Shown: positions 54,145-64,000 of the stretch, one piece after another
Position numbering within the stretch: the stretch's first letter is position 1
Layout of the letters: each line of letters opens with the position of its first letter
Source of the DNA: Rhinopithecus roxellana
Lineage: Eukaryota > Chordata > Mammalia > Primates > Cercopithecidae
Assembly (NCBI RefSeq): GCF_007565055.1
Contig: NC_044553.1
Span: 103,577,858 to 103,641,857 of the forward strand
DNA: 64,000 bases
Direction of reading: 5' to 3'
The notes under the pieces: generated by a model
The model's database searches: none
Seen by the model: only the letters and a program-made list of their open reading frames with translations
Told to the model about the DNA's origin: nothing
Program-made: the position numbers and the translations under genes

Positions 54145-57100
54145 ATTTTATTTTTTATTTTTGTGGGCACACTGTAGGTGTATATATATATTTATTTATT
54201 TAACTTTTTTTGTATTATACTTTTAAGTTCTAGGGTACAGGTGCACAACGTGCAGGTTTGATACATACATATACATATGCCATGTTGGTTTGCTGCACCC
54301 ATCAACTCATTTACATTAGGCATTTCTCATAGTGCTATCCCTATCCCAGCCCCCAATCCCCCAACAGGCCCCATTGTGTGATGTTCCCCACTCTGTGTCC
54401 AACTGATCTCATTGTTCATTTCCCACCTATGGGTGAGAACATGCAGTGTTTGGTTTTCTATCCTTGTGATGGTTTGCTGAGAGTGATGGTTTCCAGCTTT
54501 GTCCATGTCCCTACAAAGGACATTAACTCATCCTTTTTATGGCTGCATAGTATTCCATGGTATATATGTGTCACAGTTTCTTAATCCAGTCTATCATTGA
54601 TGGACATTTGGGTTGGTTCCAAGTCTTTACTATTGTGAATAGTGTCTCAATGAACATACGTGTGCATGTGTCTTTATAGTAGCATGATTTATAATCCTTT
54701 GGGTCTATCCCCAGTAATAGTATTGCTGGGTCAAATGGTAATTCTAGTTCTAAATCCTTGAGGAATCGCCACACTGTCTTCCACAATGGTTGAATTAATT
54801 TACAGTCCCACCAACAGTGTAAAAGTGTTCCTATTTCTCCACATCCTCTCCAGCATCTGTTGTTTACTGACTCTTTAATGATCGCCCTTCTAACTGGTGT
54901 GAGATGGTATCTCATTGTGGTTTTGATTTGCATTTCTCTGCTGGCCAGTGATGATGAGCATTTTTTCATGTGTCTGTTGGCTGCATAGATGTCTTCTTTT
55001 GAGAAGCATCTGTTCAAATCCTTTGCCCACTTTTTGATGGGGTTGTTTGTTTTTTTTTCTTATAAATTTGTTTGAGTTCTTTGTAGATTCTGGATATCAG
55101 CCCTTTGTCAGAGGGTAGGTTATAAAAATTTTCTTCCATTCTGTAGGTTGCCTTTTTACTCTGATGATAGTTTCTTTTGCTGTGCAGGAGCTCTTTAGTT
55201 TAATTAGATCCCATTTGTCTATTTTGGCTTTTGTTGCCGTTGCTTTTGGTGTTTTAGTCATGAAGTCCTTGTCCATGCCTATGTCCTGAATGGCATTTCC
55301 TAGGTTTTCTTCTAGGGCTTTTATGGTTTTAGGTCTAACATTTAAGTCTTTAATCCATCTTGAATTAATTTTTGTATAAGGTGTAAGGAAGGGATCCAGT
55401 TTCAGCTTTCTACATATGGCTAGCCAGTTTTCCCAGCATCATTTATTAAATAGGGAATCCTTTCTCCATTTCTTGTTTTTGTCAGGTTTGTCCAAGATTA
55501 GATGGTTGTAGATGTGTGGTGTTATTTCTGAGGCCTCTGTTCTGTTCTATTGGCCTATATATCTGTTTTGGTACCAGTACCATGCTGTTTACTGTAGCCT
55601 TGTAGTAGTTTGAAGTCAGGTAGCATGATGCCTCCAGCTTTGTTCTTTTTGCTGAGGATTATCTTGGCAGTGCAGGCTCTTTTTTGGTTCCATATGAACT
55701 TTAAAGTAGTTTTTTCCAATTCTCTGAAGAAAGTCTTTAGTAGCTTGATGGGGATGGCATTGAATCTATAAATTACTCTGGGCAGTATGGCCATTTTCAT
55801 GATAGTGATTCTTTCTATCCATGAGCATGGAATATTCTTCCATTTGTTTGTGTCCTCTTTTATTTTGTCGAGCAGTGGTTTGTAGTTCTCCTTGAAGAGG
55901 TCCTTCACATCCATTGTAAGTTGGATTCCTAGGTATTTTATTCTCTTTGTAGCAATTGTGAATGGGAGTTCACTCATGATTTGACTATCTTGTTTGTCTG
56001 TTAATGATGTTTGTCTGATAATAGGAATGCTTGTGATTTTTGCACATTGATGTTGTATCCTGAGACTTTGCTGGAGTTGCTTGTCAGCTTAAGGAGATTT
56101 TGGGCTGAGACGATGGGATTTTTCTGAATATACAATCATGTCATTTGCAAACAGGAACAATATGACTTCCTCTTTTCTTAATTGAATACCTTTTATTTCT
56201 TTCTCTTGCCTGACTGCCCTGGCCAGAACTTCCAACACTATGTTGAATAGGAGTGGTGAGAGAGGGCATCCCTGTCTTGTACCAGTTTTCAGTGGAAATG
56301 CTTCCAGTTTTTGCCCATTCAGTATGGTATTGGCTGTGGGTTTGTCGTAAATAGCTCTTGTTATTTTGAGATACATTCCATCAGTACCTAGTTGATTGAG
56401 AGTTTTTAGCATGAAGGGCTGTTGAATTTTGTTGAAGGCCTTTTCTACATCTATTGAGATAATCAGGTGGTTTTTGTCATTGGTTCTGTTTATGTGATGG
56501 ATTACGTTTATTGTTTTGCGTATATTGAACCAGCCTTGCATCCCAGAGATGAAGCCGTCTTGATTGTGGTGGATAAGTTTTTTGATTTGCTGCTGGATTC
56601 GGTTTGCCAGTATTTTATTGAGGATATTCGCATTGATGTTCATCAGGGATATTGATCTAAAATTCTCTTTTTTTGTTGTGTCTCTGCCAGGCTTTGGTAT
56701 CAGGATGATGCTGGCCTCATAAAATGAGTTAGGGAGGATTCCCTCTTTTTCTATTGATTGGAATAGTTTCAGAAGGAATGGTACCAGCTCCTCTTTGTAC
56801 CTCTTGTAGAATATAGCTGTGAATCAGTCTGGTCCTGGACTTTTTTTGGTTGGTAGGCTATTAATTATTGCCTCAATTTCAGAGCCTGTCATTGGTCTAT
56901 TCAGGGATTCAACTTCTTATTGGCTTAGTCCTGGGAGGGTGTATGTATCCAGGGATTTATCCATTTGTTCTAGATTTTCTAGTTTATTTGCATAGAGGTG
57001 TTTATAGTATTCTCTGATGGTAGTTTGTACTTCTGTGGGATTGGTGGTGATATCTGCTTTATCGTTTTTTATTGTGTCTGTTGATTCTTATCTCTTTTCT

Positions 57101-57539
57101 TCTTTATTAGTCTTGCTAGCAGTCTATCAATTTTGTTAATCTTTTCAAAAAACCAGCTCCTGGATTCATTGATTGTTTTGAAGAATTTTTTATGTCTCTA
57201 TCTCTTTAAGTTCTGCTCTGATCTTAGTTATTTCTTGCCTTCTGCTTGCTTTTGAATTTGTTTGCTCTTGCTTCTCTAGTTTTTTAATTGTGATGTTAGG
57301 GTATCGATTTTAGATCTTTCCTGCTTTCTCTTGTGGGCATTTAGTGCTATAAATTTCCCTGTAGGTGTATATATTTAATGGAGTACATAAGATATTTTCA
57401 TACAGACATGCAATGTCTAATAATCACATCATGGAAAATGGGGTATTCATTCTTTTTGTTATGTTCTAGTTGTACTCTTTTATTTATTTATCTTTTTTTC
57501 ATGTAATCTTGTTCCTTCTAACACAGTCTTCTGGTTAGA
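54145..57539 (-). mobile_element. Short older L1 3' fragment carrying a younger L1PA
   Basis: Perfect 16-bp duplication 'tttgtctatcattttt' at 54129-54144 and 57540-57555 marks one insertion. Its own sequence is only 54145-54187 plus 57375-57539, an L1 3' UTR ('gtgggcacactgtaggtgta', 'cacatcatggaaaatggggt'). The remainder is the L1PA inserted into it. Confidence 0.85.
54188..57358 (-). mobile_element. 5'-truncated L1PA, 3.2 kb
   Basis: Perfect 16-bp duplication 'ctgtaggtgtatatat' at 54172-54187 and 57359-57374. Contains the 3' UTR and ORF2 back to about codon 297, ending 'gctataaatttccc'. ORF2 is broken into fragments (54571-55017, 55555-55977, 56089-56643); FADD has become FAND in the last one ('LFLFANDMIVY'). 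It is more diverged than the 17-24 kb copy. Confidence 0.94.
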
Positions 57540-59084
57540 TTTGTCTATCATTTTTGTGTAACTATTACACTGTTTAATATAGCTTTATAATATATTTTAA
57601 TATCTGATAGACCAAGTCTTCTTCCTCACCCCACCCACACACATTATTCCTCTTTTCTTTGATATTCTCACCTACGTATTCTTCCAGATACATTTAAAAT
57701 TATGCTGTTGTTTTTCAGGAGAAAAAATCCCATTGGTATTTGATTGGATTTTCGATTAAACTCTCATGTAGAAAAAGCAGAGCACCATTATAATCATCAG
57801 TCTTCCCATTCATAATTATAGTATATTTTCATTTATTCTGAGACCCAGACATTGCTTGTTTGTATATTTCTAGGTGTTTTATTGTTTTGTTGATATTCTG
57901 AATAGGATTTTTCCCCCATTATGTTTTCTAGGTTTTTCTATTTTTAATATTTACTTTGTTTACAAACACTGAAATGAATTCTCTTATTGATTTTAAACAT
58001 TTTATTGTCTGTCTCAAGATTTGTCTAGATATGTAATCATTATCTACAGATAATCTCCTTTCTAGTAGTTATGCTTGTTTTTGCTTATATCATGTCTTAT
58101 TGCACTGACCAGAACTTGCAGGATAGTGTTTAATAGTATAGTAACAGTGGACGTCCTTGTCTTTGCTGATTTTAATGAAAACAACTCTTCTATTTCATCA
58201 TTAAGGAAGATACTAGTTACTAGTTTTAAAAAGATAATTTTTATTATGCTGAGAAAGTACCCTGTTTTCTAGGAGTTCTTATATGGAAGGGATGTTAAAT
58301 TATATCAAAATTATTTTCAGCATCTATTCAAATTTTCATATAGTTTTGATTTTTTAACTAATTGGTGTATATTGCATTTTAATATCACTAGACTGCTAAT
58401 ATAAAATGATATTTGCATTTTTGAGATAAACCCTGCCTGATCTTTTGGCTTCCCATTGTGTTAGATTTACCAGAATTTCATTTTGAGTTCAGGTATAGTC
58501 CACTACTAGCAGATTAGGTAGTTATTTTTTGTCCTATTCCTCTTATGTTTTTAGAATTGAGGTTATACCCAGCTTCATAACATGAATATTACCTGTTGCT
58601 TAAAATTTTGGAAGAAATCATAAAATTTCTAATTTTTCTTTCAGTTTGTTTCACCTTATTACTCTTCTCAGGTTTTCTTTTAGCTCTTGGGGAAATTTTA
58701 CTTTTTTTGTTTGTTTGTTTTCTATTTTCTAAAAATCCATTTCATTGAGACTTCTAAATCGATACTAGTAGAGATTCATACATGGTGTTATAATTTTTAT
58801 TAGATTTCCTTTTTGATTTTTGTTTTTTGTGTTTTTTTTTAATTTTCTTGATGCAGACAATCTTAGTCTTTTCAAAGAAACAGTTCCTAATTTGTTACAT
58901 TCTGTTACGTTCTGTTTCTAACTCATTATTTTCTGTTTTGTTTTTTTCTTTTTTATAAAGTTTATTTCCTTTTCTTATATCTGGAATTGATTTCTATGTA
59001 TCTTTGTTTTATTCTTTAACAATGAAATAATCTTAGGCTGTAAATTCCACACCCCTCTCCGCCCCCCAACCCCCCACACACACA

Positions 59085-59505
59085 CACAACAGAGTTTTGC
59101 TATTGTCACCGAGGCTGGAGTGCAATGACATGATATCAGGTCACTGCAGCCTCTGCCTTCAGGGTTCAGGTAATTCTCTTGCCTCAGCCTCCCGAGTAGC
59201 TGGGATTACAGGCATGCGCCACCATGCCTGGCTAATTTTTGTATTTTTAGTAGAGATAGGCTTTCACCATATTGGCCAGGCTAGTCTCGAACTGCTTACC
59301 TCAAGTGATCTGCCTTCCTCAGCCTCCCAAAGTGCTGGGATTACAGGCATGAGCCACTGTGCCCAACCTAATTTTTGTATTTTTAGTAGAGACGGGGTTT
59401 CACCATGTTGGCCAGACTGGTCTGTAACTCCTGACCTTATGTGATCCGCCCACCTCAGTCTCCCAAAGTGCTGGGATTATAGGTGTGAGGCACCACTCCC
59501 AGTCC
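59085..59505 (-). mobile_element. Alu with three monomers (left-left-right), antisense
   Basis: A complete dimeric Alu (59090 to about 59370, 'tgagccactgtgcccaacc') is followed without a gap by a second linker 'taatttttgtatttttagta' and a second left arm to 'gcaccactcccagtcc'. The junction lies where the starts of the left and right arms are alike. It is preceded by a CA-rich stretch near 59070 instead of a simple T tail. Confidence 0.9.
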
Positions 59506-59940
59506 CCCTCCTGTCCATTCTTGAAGTCTCAGCTTAAACATCACTTTATATGGAAAGCTTTACGTTAATCTACTCCTACGCTTCACCTTCCTTCCCAGAC
59601 TATGTTTGAATCTCCTTCCATATGCTTTCACAGAACCCTGTAACATGTCCCTGTCAAAGCATTTATCATATTGCATAGTTATTATTATCATTATTGTTTA
59701 GCTATTCTTATTCTTTCCAAGATGATTATAAGAACTCTCTAAGTAGTCTGTGGGTTCTCAATTATGATTTTTCTCCATAACAGTTTATCTTGGTACTAGA
59801 TGGTCAAGTCCTTGGGAACAGGAATCATACCGCTTTTTCTGTCTTGCTTACCTCAGAACAATATAGCTCCTACCTCTACTGCTATATTGAAACTGTCTTT
59901 CTGAAGGTTAGTATCCTGACCATCAAGTCTAAAGTTCTTT
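59506..59940 (+). mobile_element. L2 3' end, sense
   Basis: Two L2-like parts: 'aagtctcagcttaaacatca' ... 'catttatcatattgcatagt' and 'tcaagtccttgggaacagga'. Their order agrees with the L2 3' terminus. Confidence 0.65.
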
Positions 59941-61924
59941 TAGTCCTCACCAACCTCATTCATTTACCTAATTAAATTTAAATTTAACTTCATAGGTGTG
60001 TGTGGTGTTTAGATTTACAAAAGAACTGATAGGAAAGTAGAGTTTCCATATATTCTCCATTCCCCCTGTACAGTTTCCCCTATTATTTACATCTTACGTT
60101 AGTATCTGAAGTCCAAACTTTACATTAGGGTTCATTCTTTGTATTGGTTTTGATAAATGTGTACTGACATGTATCTACCATTAGAGTATCACACAGAATA
60201 GTTTCACTGCTCTAAAAATCTATTGTATATTAAATCCCCTAAATATCTAATACTGTTATCTATTCTGTCTTTAAAATTCTCTCAATCATTTTAAAGTCCT
60301 CTCCCCCAACTTCTATGACACTAAAATTACTCAGTTCAACTCCTAATTCTCTGATTATTTCAGGTCTTCACTGGTTCATTTTCTGTTTCTTACCTTCAAA
60401 ACATAGGTATCTCTCTCATTTTTCTTTTACCTGCCTCTCTACTATCATTTCTAGGTCACATTTCTTTTCAAAATGGGATCTTCCTCCTGATGGTCATATT
60501 TATGTTTAGAAGTACCCTTTGAGAGTTACCCAAATTTGACCATTTCCTTTCCCTTGCCTTAAGTTTTCATAATCATGATGTCCATTCTTCTTCTTATCTC
60601 TCAATTATGTCTCTTCTTGCCTTTACTGCTCCCAACTCATTGATTCATGTCCTTATGCCTTCTTTCCAAGACAGTTTTAACAACTGTCTAAGTACTCTGT
60701 GGGATCTCATCTCCTGACTCTTCCCCGTCTAGACAATCTGGACCACTGACATAATCTTTCTAACGTAAAAATTTGTTCATGAGAACACTCCTTAGTGACT
60801 CCCTAATAATGCCTGACCAGACCCTTCAGTCTAGAGCTCAATCCATACCAGCCATCTTGGCTATTCAGTTTCTTTAAATTACCTTTTTTATTTCTTGGCT
60901 CCTGCTAAACTGCCTCCATTCTCATACATACCTTGGATGAATTGTGGTATGAATACACACCTCAATTCTTATACAAACCTCCATTCTCATACATACCTTG
61001 AAGGGGAGACATTGCCTTGAGGCAGCATAAATTTTTTTATACACTAAATTAAATGAATGTGGGGCATTTATTTGTTTGCTTTTTAAAAATAATTTTAAAG
61101 AAAACTACATTTTTTAATACAATGAGCTCAAGTAAAAATTCATTCTAATTATATGACAGTAAGACAGCTTTTGAGCTTTCTTAAACCAGGAAACCTGGAA
61201 ACAAACCTGATTACTTGTCTAGGGAGGAAGAAAATGAAAGATTACTTTGTTAGCAGACTTACCTCACTAGACCATTTATAGATTCTTTATTTTCTTTGCC
61301 TAGACTAATTGTTTCCTATTCCTTGTGGTTGAACCACCAGAGTTTTAAATTTCAAATCACAAAATGATATGTATTATTATTTTATTGCAAAGTATATACA
61401 GGGATTTAGAAATGCTTAAAACTTGACAGATGTCACTTTGAGTTTCCAGTAGTGAGCTAATAATATTTTGCCAGTACTATACGTATTCTTATAGAACATT
61501 TGTAGTTGCAAGTTCACTAATTTTAATTATTTTTTCTAATACATTTGCCTCATTATTCACTATTGTGGCGCATATTAATCTAATGACAATATAACAAACA
61601 TTTTAGCAGCCATAGTTAGTAAGTAGAAAAATAAGAAGGAATAGTGAAAGATTAATTGACATAAAGGGCAGGTGAACTCTGCTTCTCTTTTATTGCATTT
61701 TAAAGATTCATTTTTCTGTTTTTTTCCTATATGGCACATATACTTCTCTCAGCTTTTAAATTTATATAGTATTAGATGAAGATTTCTATCCAGCTCTTCC
61801 CAATTTTATAAATTATTATTTATAAGCTCTAATTGATAGCCCTTTACCTAAAAAAGCAAAAACACTGAGAAGTTTTTTTCTTTCACAATTAGAATTTACA
61901 CATAATAGATTATGCTTTCAAATT
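59941..61924 (+). other. Intron, mostly unrecognised
   Basis: 60030-60230 resembles an L1M 3' UTR ('acagtttcccctattattta', 'gtatcacacagaatagtttc'). The rest shows no named element. A phrase 'ccattctcatacataccttg' occurs twice (about 60918 and 60982). Confidence 0.4.
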
Positions 61925-62795
61925 AAAATTTTAATAGTTTGAGACATAATTTACATACAATACAATTAATTCATTTAAAATGTACATATTTTTAGTATAT
62001 TCACGGGGTTGTACAACTATCACCCCAATCTAATTTTTAGGTTATTTTACTTCCTCTGAAAAGAAACCTGGTATCCATTACCAGCCTTTCTTTCCTCCTA
62101 TCCCTAGATAACACATATCTACTTTCTGTCTCTATAAATGTGCCTATTCTGGACACTTCATATAAATGGAATCAAATAATATATGGGTTTTTGTGGCAGC
62201 TTTTCTTACTTAGCATGATGATTTCAAAGTTCATTCATGATGCAGCATGTTTCTACTTTATTTCTTTTTATTACCAGAAACCATTTCATTATATTGATAA
62301 ATATCTGTTTATCCATTCATCAGTTGATGGACATTTCAGTTGGTTTCACTTTTGGGCTAATACGAATAATGCTGCTGTGAACATTCATGTTCAGTTTTTT
62401 GTGTGGACATGTTTTGAATATATACCTAGGAGTAGAATTGCTGGATGATATGATAACTCTCTGTTTCACCATTGGAGGAACTGCAAACTGTTTTACACAC
62501 CAGCTGTACCATTTTACATTCCCACCAGTGATGTATGAGTGTTACATGCTCTCTGTGCCCTAGCCTATACTTGTTACTGTCATTCTTTTTTATTATACTC
62601 ATCTTAGTGGATATGAAGTGGTATCTTGTGAGTTTGTCGGACTTTTTTAGTATTGTTTTTTCCTGTACAGCTTTGATCAGCCTAAAATATCTCATGATTT
62701 TTATTTGCATTTCCCTAATGACTTATCATGAGTATTTTTCATTGCTATGATAATTGGCTATGTATATGTTGTTTGAAAAAATGTCTATTTAAATG

Positions 62796-63231
62796 TGTAC
62801 TGGGTTGAATAGTATTCTCTCAGAATTTCATGTCCACCCTGAAACTCAGAGTTCAATTTGGAAGTAGTGTTTTCAGAATTATGATGAGGTCACACTGTAC
62901 TAGATTTGGCCCTAAATCTGATTACTTGTGTCCTTATAAGAAAGCCATGTGAAGAAACACTTCTGCATACAGAGGAAAGATGCCTTTGTAAAGATAGAGG
63001 CAGAAACTGTAGTCATAGAGCCACAAGCCAAGGAATGCTGAAGAATTGTCAGCAACAACTGGAATCTTAGAAGAGGCAAGGAAGGATGCTCCCTTACAAC
63101 CTTTAGAAGGAGCATGGCCCTGTGCCTTGATTTCTGACTTTTAGCATGCAGCACTATGAGAGGATAAATATTTTTTGTTGAGAGCAACTTAGTTTGCATA
63201 ATTTGTTACAGAAACCCTAGGAAAATAATAC
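62796..63231 (+). mobile_element. Solitary LTR-like element (ERVL-MaLR-like)
   Basis: Starts 'tgtactgggttgaatag' and ends near 'ccctaggaaaataatac'. Contains 'tgatgaggtcacactgtact', 'acttgtgtccttataagaaa', 'gccacaagccaaggaatgct' and 'gagaggataaatatttttt'. Possible 5-bp duplication 'aaatg' / 'aaacg' within the L1M. No internal viral sequence. Subfamily uncertain. Confidence 0.55.
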
Positions 63232-63265
63232 AAACGTCTTTGCCTATTTTTAAAATTGGGTTATG

Positions 63266-63572
63266 TGAGCAGACGTGGAGGCTCACACCTGTAATCCCAG
63301 CACTTTGGGAGGCCAAGGCAGGCAGATCACATGAGGTCAGGAGTTCAAGACCAGCCTGGCCAACATAGTGAAACCTCATCTCTACTAAAAATACAAAAAT
63401 TAGCCAAGTATGGTGGTGCACACCTGTAATCCCTGTTACGCAGGAGGCTGAGACACAAGAATCACTTGAACCCAAGAGGCAGAGGCTGCAGTGAGCCGAC
63501 ATTATGCTGCTGCACTCCAGCCTAGATGACAGAGGGAGACTCCATCTCAAAAAAAAAAAAAGTGAATAAAAT
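63266..63572 (+). mobile_element. Alu, sense
   Basis: From 'agacgtggaggctcacacct' to 'gactccatctc' plus an A tail. Full length, moderately diverged. Confidence 0.93.
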
Positions 63573-63814
63573 AAAAAATAAAATAGAATTGGGCTTTTAC
63601 TATTGACTTTAAAGTTCTTTGCGTGTGTGTTCTAGATACAAGTTCTTTATCAGATATATGATTTGCAATTTTTTTCTCATTCTGTAAATTGTCATTTCAC
63701 TTTCATGATGGTATCATTCATAGCACAAAAAATTTAATTTTGATAAAGTTCAGTTTGCCTATTTTTCTTTTGTCACTTGTGCTTTTTGTGTTGTATTTAA
63801 GAAGACCTTGTCTA

Positions 63815-64000
63815 GGCCAGGCGCGGTGGCTCATGCCTGTAATCCCAGCACTTTGGGAGGCCAAGGCGGGCGGATCACGAGGTCAGGAGATCGAGACCAT
63901 CCTGGCTAACATGGTGAAACCCCGTCTCTACTAAAAATTCAAAAAAATAGCTAGGCGTGATGCTGGGTGCCTGTAGTCCCAGCCACTTAGGAGGCTGAGG
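63815..64000 (+). mobile_element. Alu (AluY-like), sense, cut by the window edge
   Basis: Starts 'ggccaggcgcggtggctcat' and continues through the left arm, the linker 'actaaaaattcaaaaaaata' and part of the right arm to the last base. Confidence 0.95.

Larger units (their letters stand above)
52530..58960 (-). mobile_element. Old L1M/HAL1-like element, antisense, host of nested insertions
   Basis: Antisense 3' and ORF2-like wording runs on both sides of the insertions: 'gagcatttcctcagtcattt', 'gcaatagaattattgaggtc', 'aacagtctattttaataatt' (54020s), then 'gcactgaccagaacttgcag' (58100s). Interrupted by Alus (52620, 53611) and a two-level L1 insertion (54145-57539). Too decayed for any frame. 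Ends are approximate. Confidence 0.6.
61925..63814 (-). mobile_element. Old L1M, antisense, interrupted by an LTR and an Alu
   Basis: 3' UTR and ORF2 C-terminal wording in reverse ('gacataatttacatacaata', 'gtatccattaccagcctttc', 'aggagtagaattgctggatg'). It resumes after the insertions ('acgtctttgcctatttttaa', 'gttctttatcagatatatga', 'taaagttcagtttgcctatt'). No usable frame. Confidence 0.8.
1..64000 (+). other. RALGAPA1: RALGAPA1 gene body, internal part (nine exons and introns)
   Basis: Nine exons in order on the + strand translate to one continuous protein that I recognise as the Ral GAP alpha-1 subunit. Every junction has AG acceptor and GT donor, and phases match (0, 2, 0, 0, 0, 0, 1, 0 then 2). 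Known role: RALGAPA1 is the catalytic subunit of a heterodimer with RALGAPB that stimulates GTP hydrolysis on RalA and RalB in the cytosol. The GAP domain is C-terminal, so its exons should lie to the right of 64000. The paralogue RALGAPA2 is less likely because the residues match what I remember of alpha-1, such as 'GISLNIPAPQP' and 'LLSILGMNSWDKR'. A processed pseudogene is excluded by the introns. Intron lengths are 3314, 3241, 1331, 2500, 23151, 716, 9335 and 1644 bp. Confidence 0.9.

Noticed and set aside
1..64000. CRISPR arrays, operons, tRNA or rRNA genes
   Set aside because: No regular spacer-repeat structure, tRNA cloverleaf or rRNA sequence was seen, and the sequence is a primate gene region.
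51337..64000. The next RALGAPA1 exon (start of the GAP domain)
   Set aside because: No sequence encoding the expected continuation after cysteine was found, so it is placed beyond the window.

Overview
This is a stretch of a catarrhine primate nuclear genome, most probably an Old World monkey (macaque/baboon group). The repeat content is Alu, L1PA, L1M, L2, MIR and MER-type elements. Several young AluY copies (15964-16177, 24852-25158, 46325-46607) carry variants I associate with cercopithecid AluY subfamilies, such as 'gtggccggatctcagctc' and 'cctcgcccggctag'. The species call is inference from those variants.

The only cellular gene recognised is RALGAPA1 (Ral GTPase-activating protein catalytic subunit alpha-1, also GARNL1/TULIP1) on the + strand. 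Nine consecutive internal coding exons are present: 4378-4503, 7818-7876, 11118-11226, 12558-12668, 15169-15237, 38389-38523, 39240-39423, 48759-49620 and 51265-51336. All have AG/GT splice sites and compatible phases. Together they give 1,727 coding bases, an uninterrupted reading of 575 codons plus 2 bases. The encoded region lies just N-terminal of the Rap/Ran-GAP domain. The first exons and the GAP-domain exons lie outside the window, so the window is entirely exons and introns of one gene.

Layout: 1-2866, 3' half of a sense-strand L1PA. 4378-15237, five small exons with short introns holding MIR, L2, Alu and an older L1M. 15238-38388, a 23-kb intron built almost entirely from retrotransposons: a 7.6-kb composite L1 (17156-24756), an Alu cluster, an L1ME tail split by an LTR and an L1PA, and a long L1M split by an L1 and two Alus. 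38389-51336, four exons separated by Alu-rich introns that include a repeat-poor 43-45.4 kb block. 51337-64000, the next intron, with a three-level nest of L1 insertions (52.5-59 kb), a three-monomer Alu, L2 and L1M remnants, and an Alu cut by the window edge.

The most noteworthy object is the composite L1. One perfect 16-bp target-site duplication encloses a complete antisense L1, a 438-bp non-L1 block bounded by two poly(T) tracts, and a second copy of the L1 3' end. It reads as a single retrotransposition product made by 3' transduction and/or reverse-transcriptase template jumping. I found no novel coding system; the long open frames outside the RALGAPA1 exons are L1 and Alu sequence.
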